Assembly: GCA_028015205.1 (NCBI GenBank)
Contig: JAPWFG010000021.1
Coordinates: forward strand, 2,108,001 to 2,172,000
From: Mytilisepta virgata
Taxonomy: Eukaryota; Mollusca; Bivalvia; Mytilida; Mytilidae
DNA: 64,000 nt
Direction: 5' to 3'
The notes under the pieces were generated by a model. It made no database searches, was not told where the DNA came from, and saw only the letters and a list, made by a program, of their open reading frames with translations. This document shows positions 13,986-27,340 of the stretch, in pieces. The position numbers and the translations under genes are program-made. Numbering within the stretch: position 1 is the first letter of the stretch; the number at the start of each line of letters is the position of its first letter.

Positions 13986-16208
13986 ATTATAGTAATTACG
14001 TTTGTCATCAACTTTCAATCGCTCATTATTACTTTTGTACAAATACAAATCTAGATTTGAATAAGAAGTGGCGGGTGTTCTTTTTAATTTCAATAAAAAT
14101 CAACATGGATAACAGGAAAGGTCAACAATGACGTACCAAACAATCAAAGGTCTAGTAACAAAACTATAAAGTTATCAAAGCCGGATTCAAAAATGGCGTC
14201 GTTTCGTCGAATTAAATTTTGAAATAGTGTTCCTTTAATGACATTCAACGGACCTTATCAACATCAGGGAACGATTGTTGATGTCTGGTGCTGTAGAAAT
14301 TTCGCATGCATCGGTATCCAACGACATGGATTTAGTGAAGATGGTCTCAAAGAATTATGATGTACGGAGGACAGTACCGCCAACATTATAAAATATACAA
14401 AATTCACTTCGTCTACTATTCCGCAACATTTAAATTAGTAATAGGATAACGACTGTTCTTCACAAACATTAGTTCTCAGTCAATCAAAATAGCATTTTAC
14501 ATATAAACAACACTGGTATTCGACAGTTTCGTATAAATTTTCAATTTTTTTTTTTTAAATTAGCAGCCAAAACACAACCGTTGTACACAAGACATCTTCT
14601 TTAGTCTGCAACCCGTTTAAAAACTAAAATTATGGGAACACATTACAAAAACAAAATAACACTGTACATATAAAGAATATAAAACTGCACTTACCTTTTA
14701 ACATTATAACTAATTGGCGACTATCCGGTCAGGATTCCATCCTCACTATCCGATCTTTCACACTGCAGGCACCACAATAATGACATCAAAGAAAATGCGT
14801 CGCTTTTGCAATAAATTCACCTGTGTATGAGGGTATTACCGAAATTTTTTGTATACCTTGCCTAAAATTTTGATGTCTATATTCCAGTGCTCGGTTTTCT
14901 TTCAATGGATCTGTTCATCCAGGAACATTTTCACAAAACTTTAAAGCTTGTGTTCTCAAATCTGATTTTAATTTGATGAAATTTTTATTCACAGAATGAG
15001 CAAATTGCTTCTTTGAATTATATTTTACTGCACTAAATTTGAGATCTGTTATATAAATTCTGACTTTTTGTACATACACTTTATAAGAACTATTTTTTGC
15101 AGGTTTCTTCCAATCAATAAATCAAAATTCTTATATTATGTATACCAAGTATTTGAAACAAGCTACTGAAATCGTATGTTATACATTTAGGATGGAGGAT
15201 TATCTGTTTAGTGGCTGGCAAATGAGTGAACCCTGTTATAGTTCTATAAATCAAAGTTTTATGAAGGCCAGTGGTTTATGTCTTCAATAAAATAGGAATG
15301 CACTGGGTTCTACTCTATCTCTTTAATAATCATTCCTTGAGAAACCTCCATTTCATTATCATTTCTACTTCTATTCTACAAAAAATGTAGCTTCTATTTT
15401 ATCACTGAACTTCACACTAATTGGCTTGCTGGAATTTGATCTACTAAACCATATTAAAAACATAACCAGAAAATGGCAAATGTTATTACAGAAAATCATT
15501 TAGATCAATGAACAACATCATGTTGGACAAACACAATATGATGCTTTTGATTTACTTGACAATCAATGACAGTAGTATGATCAATTGTGATAGCTTAACA
15601 TTCAAAAATAATTATAAAACAGTGGCCTTTTATCACATATTCTACTTAACTTGAACTTCAATATATATACAATGTATAACAAGCTGTTAAAATATCTGAT
15701 CCCTCTTGTCATAATTCTAAAACAAAACGGACGTACATGTATTATATTTAATTTTGGCTTCTAGTAGAAGATCCTAATATACCATCTACGAAATAAACAT
15801 AACTTTTCAATGAAGAACAGCAATGAATCTACTGTTCCTTTGACTTCTTTCGATAGCTTATAGTGATTTTGTGTCACTAAATAATCCAAACTTGTTAAGA
15901 TGTGGCTGTACTAGACTGTAACCAAGATTATCATGCAATTGTGTTGATAGCTTGTACAGTTAAACTGGGTAAATCTATATGTAAAATAGCAATCCTTTTA
16001 CCACAATTAAAACAATTTTGACCCTATGATAAATTAAACTCTTAAATCGGGCGGTCCCTCTTGATTATGTCGTACAGAAGAGCCTAAGTTACTTTCTTAT
16101 AAAGCTCATACTTCAAAAATATAAACAAAATCTCAACAAATTCCTTGATAAATTTGGATTTTCTTTCCCCATGGTGTAAGTTGCACCAAGATTACTTTAT
16201 AGAACTGC

Positions 16209-16455
16209 TCAAATACCCATAATTTTCATACAAAGGTCAGTCTGTGTACAGTCAAACCCATGTATAATTTCATGCCAAAAAAAAACAAAAGCCAAAAGGA
16301 AAAGTTCTTCATTGTCCACCATTCTCACAAGTTCATCCAAAGGTTTGAAGTTTCCTTCTTTTTCCATACTGAAATCATTCGAATCATCATAGACAAGGCA
16401 CACCTGATGGTGCAAATTCTACTGAGACAGAGGCATCAAATTTCATGTTTCTCAT
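16209..16455 (-). pseudogene. Possible frameshifted coding remnant
   Basis: Two overlapping minus-strand frames look protein-like: MRNMKFDASVSVEFAPSGVP then CL-stop, and one base-shift later VYDDSNDFSMEKEGNFKPLD then ELVRMVDNEELF before a T run. This would fit an exon or retrocopy with one frameshift near 16385-16395. No family recognised. Confidence 0.22.
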
Positions 16456-17862
16456 TACATATGTACATGTAGCTTTTTCTAGCAGTTCTGATCTAGCCAA
16501 ACTATCAGAATAAAAAGTGTGCCATGCATTTAATTGGATTATAGTGTAAGCATTTGTATTGGTATTGAATGTCTAGATTGCCATCATATGCAACTTTTTC
16601 TATTACATGTACTGCTGATCAAGGTAAAGTTTTGAAAACACTAAAGTCAGCTTGAAATACAAAGATGTACCTTAGTTGGCTCAGTTTTTGTTCTTAACAG
16701 GCCGATATCAATTACTTTTATCAAAAAAACTAAACCCAAATGTGGTCTTTGTGGTGAAAATATAACTGTTTACACATTTTTTAACATTTTTCCTGTCAAT
16801 TTCATCAAATATTTAAATAAAAAGTCAAGTAATTTTCTTTTAAGGTCCCGACTTTCACAATAAGCTTTGAACTTCATCTATTTAATACTAAATGGGACTG
16901 GGAAACTCTCATAACCATTTTCAGTGTTGGCCAGACCACTATAATGACCTTGATGAAAGTCAAAGACGCCATTTTGAGATTATCTTGCGAAAGTGGAAAA
17001 TTTCAACAAATTCTACCCTTGAAAATCAATGGAATTTATCCGAATCTCACTAAAATCACCTCTATATATAATTTCATAATAAAACATTATAATACAAACA
17101 TTTTGGTCTGTCAGAAAGAGTAAGTTTTAGATCTTATTACTCACCTTTCTTTGTTCTTTTGTCTATTTCACCAAACCCACACTGAATCTTCTTTTTAACA
17201 TAAAAACACCACACAATTTGTCAAAACACGAAATTGTCGACAAATTCACCATATTCGCGACGAGAATTTTTTTTGAGACGTTTTTTGGGATATGTCCGGC
17301 TAAAATCTTATGTGAAAATTCACCAGCTTGTATAGACACAACCGCTTACGTGGAAATTTCAGGCCGCACTGCGTAAAACTTTGCCGACAGTACAATGTTT
17401 ATCATTCAATATGCATCGTCACGTGACGCACTAGATCAGCCATGAATCAAAAGGCACGATGTAAAATAATTTTTACAGCATGCCTTAATAGGCCGAACAA
17501 ACATTTTTTTAGTACATGTTATTGTATTAGTCCTATAAACTGACCACACTTTTAAAAACTTAACAAAAGCGTGGAAAAATTTAATTTAAGCTCATAATCA
17601 GTGTTTATTAACACCTTTTTTTACCGGCTTAGTATGAAATGGGGCTACCATAAATTCGTTGATGTTCAATCTGTCCCTCCGTTTCGACGCGCATGCAAAT
17701 TCAGTGGCGTAGCTCATAGCTTGCCTCTTTCTAAAGGTAAGGCAAATATTTCCTTAACATTCCAAAAGGGTATGGATTAAGAATTTTTATGGATTTTACC
17801 TGATTTCATATTATACAACCGTACAATCTAACATAATTATGAGATTATATAAAAAACGATTC

Positions 17863-17863
17863 T

Positions 17864-17894
<31 letters not shown>

Positions 17895-17912
17895 CACACA
17901 CACACACAAACA
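17863..17912 (+). repeat. Compound microsatellite (AAT)n-(A)n-(CA)n
   Basis: AATAATAATAATAATAAT followed by an A run and ACACACACACACACA. Confidence 0.9.
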
Positions 17913-18602
17913 AAATAAAGTTTGTTCATTGTTCATTCAATAAACATTCAGTGATATCGGAATTAAAATGTAGGTATAAAAACTGATCCCTGAATTCGCA
18001 GCCTTCTTGCAGTAAAAGTAAATAATTTGTAAGTTAATAAAGACGAAATATATTGGTTCCCCCTAAAAATCTCATTTTGTTCATAAGATTTCAGTACACA
18101 CCTTCACGATATTTCAAATTATTTAATTTGACTGGTCGTGATGAAATGGTTGCAAGTTTGCCAAATCTATTATACCCCCTCCTTCGTGTTCAGTCTTAAA
18201 TGGGATAGCTCTACCACAACCCCGAAAAGTTTTGGTCCAGTTCACCTTCTAGAAATCTTAATTCATTTGGACTTTGAGTTCCAGTGAAAACGATCATATT
18301 CGACTATCAATTATAGAAAATAGCACTGGTTAAAAATATATGTGACTTTTAATTTTTATTGGATAATTTCATCATTTTAAAAAAATATAGGTCAGCCGGA
18401 ACTGCTTCGAGTAAGTATCACTACCTCAATGGAAGCTACACCACTAACATTAGCAGTTAATTTTCATATAATAATTATATAATTAACTTCCTGAAGCTGG
18501 TTAGAACTAAAGATTGTCATTGAATAATCCCAGATCTTTATATTGTCCTCGGAAAATGGGTCCCTGTAAACAAAGAAACGAAATCGACTTCACTCGTACT
18601 GT

Positions 18603-18701
18603 AAAACACGTAAGTTTAGCAAAAATATGCCGATTTCTCAATAGGTTGAAAATTCCAGCTCAACAGAAATCGGCATATATTTTGCTAAATTTACGCGTTT
18701 T
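18603..18701. mobile_element. 99-bp foldback hairpin
   Basis: Arms of about 36 bp (left contains TAGCAAAAATATGCCGATTT, right contains AATCGGCATATATTTTGCTA) surround a 26-nt loop. It could be a tiny MITE or give a structured transcript. Confidence 0.65.
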
Positions 18702-19830
18702 CCGGTAAAATTGGAGTAATAATCATAAGTAAAATATAAAGAATTTCTTTAATATTTGTTCTCAAAATGGGGTATAGACAGATCTGACTTAAGGTATCAG
18801 TGCTGCAAGTGTAGTTATCTTATTCTGCTTGCTGGAAAAATCCATTTTATCCAGGTGTATGATGGATTGTTCTTTACTTGGATAAGTTTATTGACCAAAG
18901 GGTGACCGAAGAGAGAATATAACATGTATAAACAATCATGTTTAGAAACATTACAAAACGAGAAATAGTAGACAAAGCTACCGACAACAAACCCGTAATT
19001 ACCAAATCTCAAACAAATAATTTCTACTAGACACTTTTGTATTATCACTTTTCTAGAACAAGCTATGAAATTGCCAATTGAAAATGTTAGTAAAACACAG
19101 AGGCAAATATCGGCAAACAGGAGCTATGAATATGACATATTTGAAAACAAGCGACTGGCCGGGCTCGTGCATTTAACCCTCATACGAACCCTGTTTGTAT
19201 AAATACAGGCATAGTATCCTTGACTATGCACAACTCGCATTACATACCAAATATCAAATAACTTTTTCCATGCAATCAAAAAAAGTCTTACAAAAAATAC
19301 ATAGTTCAATGATTCGTGATTACCAAGTTTTAGCCCAAATATTAAATCACACCTGCGCACCTTTTTTTTTTCAAAGGTTAGGACGGACAAACTAACAATG
19401 GAACGGACACTATGCATTAGTAGTATATAAGTAAATTTAGGTATTACATTTATGTATTATTAGTATCATAAGAAAAGGGGAAAAATGAGGGATATAGAAT
19501 CAAGTTTTTGAGTTTTTGATGTCAGCTAAAGGTTCACTCTCTCTTAGCTTTCAATAATGCATATGCCTAAATGTTTGTCTTTCTGTTCGTTTTTCCGGTC
19601 GCATTTTTGCAAAGCGTTAAAGTTATTGGATATAGAGATAGTTTGTTTTCACTGGTTATTAACTTTTGATTTTTTTCATAAAGAGCTTTCTATATCACGA
19701 TGTGAGCTTCCTTACTGTACGTGTTGAAGACCGTAGGGAGACCTCTAGATGTTTTTTTAAAAGAAAGTTTAATTTTGCAATTATTAATTGGCATGTTGTC
19801 TCCTTGACATTTATCCCTGATTCGTTCTTT
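18702..19830. repeat. Unassigned, ending in a dispersed-repeat-like tail
   Basis: At 19715-19830 the string CTGTACGTGTTGAAGACCGT ... GGCATGTTGTCTCC resembles a very common mussel dispersed repeat (from memory of the pattern). The TTAA transposon is inserted at its end. The rest is unassigned. Confidence 0.4.
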
Positions 19831-19834
19831 TTAA

Positions 19835-22578
19835 AGTGGAACTAAAACGCTTATAGAAAGTTATTTTCATTTTATAGTACTAAAAAAACGTATAAAAACG
19901 CAAAAAACCCGATGAAATTCGGTAACTTAGTTTTCGAGATATTAGCAAAATACTGGCCGATCGTCATTTGCACACCTGAACGATTTGTTAAAAAACTCGA
20001 ATATTACTAGTCGCCGGAAGTGACGTACTGTGCGGTTCAGATCTTGTACATAAATAGATACAGGTCATTTGCAAAGTGAAAGCAGATTCAGTTGATTGTT
20101 TATACGTTATTAGTGACAACTATCGATTGACAGTGCTTCTTATATATTCACCGACACGTGTTTGATGAAACATTGTACTTAATTTAAATCTACAATTCAA
20201 CAATGGGAAGGAATTGTGCAGTTGCGGGATGCAGCAACTCTGCAAAAACGGGACATACTCAACACGCTTTTCCAAAAGATGACCGACAACGTAACTTGTG
20301 GGTTCGTTTTGTAAAACTAACCCGTGTGGATTTTACTGTGCCAACTAAACACTCAGCCATATGTTCATAACACTTCTCAGAAGAATGCCATGAGGTTGAC
20401 AGGTTGAGATTCAAGGAGTTATTTGGTTTATCTGCTCATAACGGCAAGAGACTATTGCCAGGTTCAGTGCCAAGCATTTATCCCAACCAGCATGACCAGT
20501 ATACATGGTATATTGACGGTCTGCACCAAAATACTTTTGAAAAAATAATTCTAACATGTCTGATCTTATTTGTTTTTATATACCATGCATATGTCTTTAT
20601 ATATACATCAAATTTATGTGTATATATGCACATGTTTGAAAATGAATGCATTATCATAATGTCATTGTGAGAATAAGCCTACATTAAGCCTATGCAGCCT
20701 CTCCTGTTGAATCAAAATTTTTTATGTATAACTATATTGTACCTTTACATCATACATAGGGTATATTTAAGGGTATTTTTAGAGTTATTGTGTTTGATTT
20801 ACACCCCTTCTTTTCAAACCACCACAGTTACCAACATCCTGAACATAGGGCTATTTAAAAATATTATTAATGGAGTAAGTAGAAGGTACATGTAAGGCCG
20901 CTTATATCAAATGCAGAGCCTTGACAGGCATGACTTTGAAAAGATGTAGCCAACAAGCTAACATAAGTTGTAGTACAATAAGAGGCTATTATAGCGAAAT
21001 GTGTAGCTCCATAAAAAGTTATTCTGGTCCCATGTCCCTCTAAATTTTTTTCTCTTTCTATGAGCATAAAAGTTATACATTTGTAACCATAATAATTTCA
21101 AATATTAAGAGTCTGCTGACTATGGTAAAATAATACAATATAGAACAATACATGTACTTCCATGATATAACTACCTCTGTATTTATATAACATGTTCATG
21201 ATCATAATCCTGATAATGCAGAAAATAATTTGGGTAAAAATGTAGCTTTTTTTAAAGACATTCTATTTCATTAGCAATGTAAAGCTAAAGCAAAGTTTGA
21301 ATGTCTAATTATTTATTAAAAGAATATGTATTTATTTATTCATTATTTATAAAAAATATATATATATATATATGACACTTCCAATCGTGCAAGAAATTTT
21401 AATTTCCCCCTAAATAGTATTAAACACCTGTGAAAATTAAAACTAGTTCATGATATAAAACAAATTAGTAAACATGTGGATGGATATTTATCACCTTTAA
21501 TCCTGGTAATTAAAACAGTTAAAGTTTTAGCACCTATTAATTAACATCCTGTTATCTAGTAATAAAGATCAAACAAAAGTTTTAATCCCTCCAATCAGGT
21601 AAATAACAACTTGGCCATGCACCTACCACCTGTGGAGTAAATCAATATACCGGTAACAAAATCATTAGAAAGGTGTTCTGAAAACCAGTTTTGACTGGTA
21701 TTATAATTCAAATTACACAAAGAGCATAAAGTCCCATAACCAATATTAACCAAATTATAACTCTACAAATGTGGGAATTATTTTATAAGTTGAATAATTT
21801 TTTTTTATTAAAATCCTTCAAAATCTTTTATTAAAGTTTTAGGTGTACAGTGCAGTTTCTCCAATGATTCTCTACATATTTTATTATTACAACAAGGATT
21901 GTAAGAAATTACTTATCCCTCTCTACATATATGTCTCTGATTAAACTAAGAAATTTATTATATTTTTATAAGAAAATTCTGAAATTTTATGAATCTGTCA
22001 ATTCAATAAAAAAAAAAACACATTACAATTCTACATCAAAATCTATATTACTATTCAGTAACTTATATCACTATTTGTAAAACATCTGTTTTAAAACTAT
22101 CAATTAATATTGTGTCTTATATTTGCTTGTTTAAAAAAATAGTGTTTGTTTTTTATTCCTATAAGATGGTCTTCCATTTGTATTTATGTTATACACACCT
22201 TTCAAAATATCTTTCACTTTCATTCCTTTTATATATATATGTATATGGGGGCATTTATTGAAATTTATTGGCTATACTATTATAAATCACTAGCATTGCT
22301 GTCTTCATCCATAATATATTCCTTCTGGTCAATGTAAACAAGTTCAAGAGTAGCCCGCACTGTACGTCATTTCCGGTCAATATCGGGGTCACTCATCGAG
22401 GAAACCCTGTTTCCGGAAATAGCGCTGATTGGATTTCCCACAGGTAAAAATAATCCAACTTCACTCGCTATTTTCTCCGTTATTACTTGACCAAATTTAA
22501 TCGGGTTTTTTGCGTTTTTATACGTTTATTTAGTACTATAAAATGAAAATAACTTGCTATAAGCGTTTTAGTTCCACT
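19835..22578 (+). mobile_element. TTAA-flanked DNA transposon with THAP domain remnant (Kolobok-like?)
   Basis: Both ends carry an inverted repeat starting AGTGGAACTAAAACGCTTAT. It is well conserved for about 80 bp, with a further matching block about 200 bp in (GGAAGTGACGTACTGTGCGG on the left, its near-complement near 22355 on the right). TTAA flanks both ends (19831-19834 and 22579-22582). A THAP zinc-finger coding region at 20203 is broken by a stop. No transposase was recognised in the remaining 2 kb, so this is a defective copy. TTAA targets occur in piggyBac and Kolobok elements; the THAP domain favours Kolobok. This assignment is inference. Confidence 0.7.
20203..20502 (+). pseudogene. 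THAP-type C2CH zinc-finger domain with premature stop
   Basis: From the ATG at 20203: MGRNCAVAGCSNSAKTG, then FPKDDRQRNLWVRFVKLTRV and TKHSAICS, a TAA at 20368-20370 (codon 56), then HFSEECHEVDR...LFGLS and LLPGSVPSIYP. This contains the C-x4-C, the invariant W, the C-x2-H and an AVPTIF-like box, so it is a full THAP DNA-binding domain. The stop replaces the residue between CS and HF (usually E or D). Lying between the inverted repeats, it is interpreted as the element's DNA-binding protein and not as a host gene. After about 20510 the frame becomes low-complexity hydrophobic sequence. Confidence 0.85.
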
Positions 22579-22580
22579 TT

Positions 22581-25500
22581 AAGTCTCCCAAACGAAGTGG
22601 GAGACTTATAGATTTTGATGTGCGATTTTTATCGATTTTTTTTTCTTCCTCTCTGATTTTGTTCGTTCGAGTTCTCAATAACCGTCAGAGATATGGATCT
22701 GAGATTTTCCATGATGAAAGATCAATGTTTCTAGATGTGCCTAATACTATTTTTTATGGGGGTCACTGAGACGTATAATATCATATATTTTATTATACAC
22801 CGTGACCACACCTATTAAATGGCATATACCTCGTTCCTCTAGGGGGGTCATCTCCACCACTCAAAGTCAACAATTTTTAAAAATTTCATATGCAGTTAAA
22901 ATCCATAGCTTTAAATCATACATTTTATTATTCTCCGTAACAAGACGCATTAAATGACATGTACCTCATTCTTTCAGTAGTGTGATCCCCACCCCCATAA
23001 ATCAATGGTGTCCAATTATCTCATAAACCGTAAAAATCCCAGCCCCTAAACCATATAGTTTCTTATCCCCCATAGTTAAACGCGCCAAATGACACATACC
23101 TCGCTTCCCCAGGGGGTTATCACCACTCCCATCAAATCAACAATGTTCAATTATCTCCTAAACCGTTAAATTCCCCATCCCAAAACCATATATTTTCTCT
23201 GTTCCCCATGGTAAGACACACCAAATGACACATTCCTCGATTCCCCGGACAGAGGGTTATCACCACTCCCATCAAATCAACAGTGTTCAATTATCTCATA
23301 AACCATTAAAATTCCCACCCCTAAACCATATATTTTCTTATTTTCCATGGTAAGACGCACCAAATGAGACACACCTCGCTTCACCAGGGGGTTATCACCA
23401 CTCCCACCAAATCAACAGTGTTCAATTATGTCATAAACCGTTAAAATCCCCACCCCTAAACTATATATTTTCTCTGTTCCCCATGGTAAGACGCACCAAA
23501 TGACACATGCCTCGATTCCCCGGACAAGGGGTTATCACCACTCCCATCAAATCAATAATGTTCAATTATCTCATAAACCGTTAAAATCCCCACCCTTAAA
23601 CTATATATTTTCTTATTCCCCTTGGTAAGACGCACCAAATGACACATGCCTCGATTCGCCGGCCAGGGGGTTGTCACCACTCCCATCAAATCAAAAATGT
23701 TCAATGATCTCATAAATGGTTAAAATCCCCACCCCTAAACAATATATTTTCTTCTTCCCCATGGAGAATTATCTCATAAATTTTCTACGGTCAAGCGCGA
23801 CGTCATAATGAAGAAACGGCATATAATAGCGGCGCTGAGAGCGATGCGTATAAACAATACCGTGATTCCCCTTTAAACTTGAATTATATAAAATTAAAAA
23901 TCTGTAAGAAACCCGACTCCTAAACCGTATATTTTCTTATTCCCCATGATAAAACGTATGAACTGAGGTATACCTCATTTTCCCTAGGGTTCATCCCCAC
24001 CCTTTGAAATCCAATGATTTAACAAACAGATTGATAAAAACCTAACAATTATTTCAAAATCCCGTAAAAATGTTTATCCTTCTAACACGTTTTAATACGC
24101 AATGTCCAAATCTCATAAACCATTTAACTCCATACTCCGTAACCACATATATTTCTAATTGCCAATAAGGAGAGGCAATAAATGATTTTACACATTGCAC
24201 GGAGAATTCGATACTTCCTCGTAAAAAATCAACAAAAGATATTGAGATCCTTCGCCCTTAATTATAAACATTTTTATTCTTTGTGAAAAGCTCAGATATC
24301 CTCAGAGTTCATGTCCCGACCCTTTAAACACTGGATATATCACCAGTGTTTCTGAATGACAAGACCTAGTGAATGCACAATTGGTATTGTGCGCGTGCAG
24401 GGATAACTTACTATTCCCGGAAGATAATAAATTGTTATATATCATAAAATAATTCTCCAATAATATTTTATGCTAAACTGTATTGGTCTAATTTTTAAAA
24501 AATTTTTCTGATTTTAATGGGACTTGTTTATTATGTTCCTTGCTGGAAAAAAAATCACTTTCGATCCGGTTTTGTCAATTTTTTATCTGTTATCGTTTTT
24601 GAGATATCAGTTGACGCGCTAATTTTTTAAACTTTTTGATTCTTCATCGGATTTGATGAATTTTTTTCAAAATGATTCCTCACGAAAAACCCAACAAATG
24701 TTACTGCAGAATTTGTTTTGTATCTTCCACCGTTTCCAAAATAAAAGGGTCAAACGGGACATGATAAATTCCATGATGCTTACCACATATCCTTACATTT
24801 TTATATGTATATTGAATTTTGACTCGCCCTTACGCAATGAATGAAAATGAAAGAGAACAATCCTGTTGTTATTGACCCCAGTGGGTTCGACAAGGTCACT
24901 TACCAAGAGGATGATATCTATCAAAAGATGACACTGATTTCGTTCTGTGATTTCGCGGATGTGTTAACCATAGCGTAATTTTTTAAACTGTAAACCCGTC
25001 CATCTCAAATTTAAATCTAAATACACGTATATTTTTGTTAACCAGTTTAATTCATTTTTGCAGGGTATTGCTCTTGGCCGGTGATCATGAGTGTCCAGTT
25101 GTTTTTTTTTGTAGGTGTTTTTGTTTTAAAAAGAAATTAAGAGTTGTATTTCTTTATAGATATATTTAATTTTATTGGGTGAAAATGTAACTCAGATATT
25201 TTTTTTTATTATTAATGTGGTGTTATATCTTTTAATTATTTTATTTTCTTACATCATATTATAGATTTAATACAATATTGATACAAGGAAGACATCAATG
25301 TATCAGACATAATATGTAATAATAGATATTATTTCATTTGCTTAGTCACAAATTAAAAGAATTTCTTGTGTAGCAATTGATCATTTTATATAAATGTGAT
25401 TCAAACTACACTGACTTGATATTGGGAGGACTTATCACGGCAGGTAAGAAGTCTTTTTTATTATTTTTATTTAATGAAACCGAATGCATTTTATAACACC

Positions 25501-26560
25501 ATACAATAAAATCAGTTCTCGTAAACGGTTCAGAAATATTGTTAAATACTTTGTCAATGAAGCATGCCGACAGGTAAAAGTTGATCAAATAGGACATTGT
25601 ATGACTGTAAAAATCGGGTAACAAAAAAAAAAAACCCCACATCACGATTTTCAAGTAACCTGTCCATTAAGTATGCATAAACTTACAGGAACACTAGGTG
25701 GTCCCTGTTTCATAATTATCCCCAAAGATTATATTTTACCTAATATTAAGAAAGATTGGCCAATAACATTTAAAAAATGGTATTGCACTAATATAGCTTA
25801 TGGGTGTTAAATACATAGATAAAAGATAAAAAAAAATTGTAAGTGTCTGTAGTCTATCGACTATAATTTCTTAGTGTTTATATAAATCTTACTTAGTACC
25901 ATATGTTTATTGATTGCTGAATATATTTAATTTGAGCTAAATGAAGATTGAATTAAATTTAATTTAATTCAATTAACCCCAGGACAACCCATTAACTTCA
26001 CATACTATTCTGTAAGAATGTTCCTTTTCAATTGTAAAAGTCTTTACTTGCATATCTTTTGCGCATTCTTAGAGGATAAGGAACTCGTATACAAATTAGA
26101 ATGTTAAATACTTATTTAAGTATTAACGTAAATAAACCCCACTTAAATTACAAAGTGATGTGCTCCTAAAAAAACAGGAAGAAATTACAGAAAAGAAGAA
26201 GAAGCATAGAAATACTAATCGAAACCGTATCGGAACGGGAACCAACCACGGAACTCGGATCACGGATATTTTGTGTTTATTAAATTAAGCTACGTTAATA
26301 AAGGCAATTACTATATGAAATTAGAAAGTATATTACATGTACTAACTATTTATTATTGTATAATATTTCTAAAGATTGTCGGCTCGGAGGTAAAACGGCT
26401 AGAAAATTTCAGTCCGTAAATTTAATAGTATAGAATTTCCCAGTTTCAGTCTCTGAAAAACAAATAATTTATTGAATACAATGTAAGGTTTTCTAGATAT
26501 CAGCTACTTCGTTTGGGAGACTTCGTAACAGTTCACTGTTACAGTTATTACTCGTTTATA
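22581..26560 (-). mobile_element. 3.9-kb inverted-ended element with satellite core (family C, copy 3)
   Basis: The left end AAGTCTCCCAAACGAAGT (22581-22598) is repeated in inverted form at 26506-26523. The left copy continues as a hairpin (AAGTCTCCC...GGGAGACTT), and the right side has a second hairpin GTAACAGTTCACTGTTAC at about 26525. A core of six or more units of 134-140 bp spans 22830-23770. It is the reverse complement of 9340-11672, with extra insertions at roughly 24100-25250 and 25690-26440. No coding capacity. Architecture resembles Helentron-associated (HINE) elements. Confidence 0.75.
22830..23770. repeat. Satellite core of family C copy 3, about 137-bp units
   Basis: The phrase TAAGACGCACCAAATGACAC or a variant recurs near 22941, 23075, 23211, 23351, 23486 and 23626. 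Each is followed by a C-rich GGGGGTTATCACCACTCCCA segment and ATCTCATAAACCGTTAAAAT. The right border (23790-23880) is a unique GC-richer block also found at 10200-10280. Confidence 0.85.
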
Positions 26561-26710
26561 TATATTTTACATTTCAAACCGTCAAATCAAAGTATAATTA
26601 CTGATAAGTAACCAATGCTTGACGACGTAGACTGGACAAAACGGCGAGCAAGACGAATAGGAAATACGGCTCAATGAACGGATGACACAAGTTTGGTTTT
26701 ATATCATAAA

Positions 26711-26767
26711 CCTTCGTCGGTTCCACTAATAAATAGTCCAATAAAACAGAAACCAACGAAGGTTTAT
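26711..26767. repeat. Small foldback
   Basis: AAACCTTCGTCGGTT and, inverted, AACCAACGAAGGTTT, separated by about 27 bp. Confidence 0.5.
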
Positions 26768-27009
26768 ATATAATATATGACTAGGACAAAGACAAAATCC
26801 TTTAGTTCTTGATTTGGAAAATACACTGAGATTTCATTATGATTATAACACCTATGTCAAATTGACTTTATTTTTCTGATAACTTCACAACCCTGAACAA
26901 AAGTAAAATAAAAATGCTGACAAAAATTACCAGATTGTACCTGTATGCATGTTTATCATTTATCGAGCGGGATAGTCTTTCTTCCTCAGATCGAACGCCT
27001 GATGATCAA

Positions 27010-27340
27010 TTTTGTTTCGTTTCTTTGTTTACAGATTTCGTTTCTTGGTTTACAGATTTCGTTGCCTCTCGTCTCGATATACAGTGACATTCGGAAAATA
27101 GGTTCCTTTGTAATCAGTTTCCGTTTCACATGATGTTCAGTTTAAACATATTTATTTGCAAAATAACATGCAAACAGGAAAAGTGACCAGTTAAACAGGG
27201 TCCCTGTATAAACTGAGCAACAAAAACGAAACGCAAATATATGTAAAGCAAGAAATCTGTAAATCAGGAAACTAAATCGAAACACAACGCAACGAATCTG
27301 TAAACCAAGAAACGAAATCGAAACGCAACAAAAGCTGTTC
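27010..27340. repeat. Diverged inverted repeats of TTTACAGATTTCGTTTC units
   Basis: The left side (27010-27070) has two units reading TTTACAGATTTCGTTTC. The right side (27220-27335) has several in the opposite sense (GAAACGAAATC, AATCTGTAAACC). It could fold. No gene supported. Confidence 0.6.

Larger units (their letters stand above)
11945..18602. other. Largely unassigned AT-rich DNA
   Basis: Apart from the dispersed pair, the microsatellite and the possible remnant at 16.2-16.5 kb, I see no supported gene. At 17640-17740 a GC-richer patch holds a perfect octamer ATGCAAAT and a donor-like AAAG|GTAAGG, which could be a 5' exon, but nothing confirms it. Confidence 0.5.

Noticed and set aside
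20404..20670. 88-residue ORF ending in a hydrophobic stretch
   Set aside because: Its first part is the second half of the THAP domain. The rest is AT-rich read-through, not a membrane protein.
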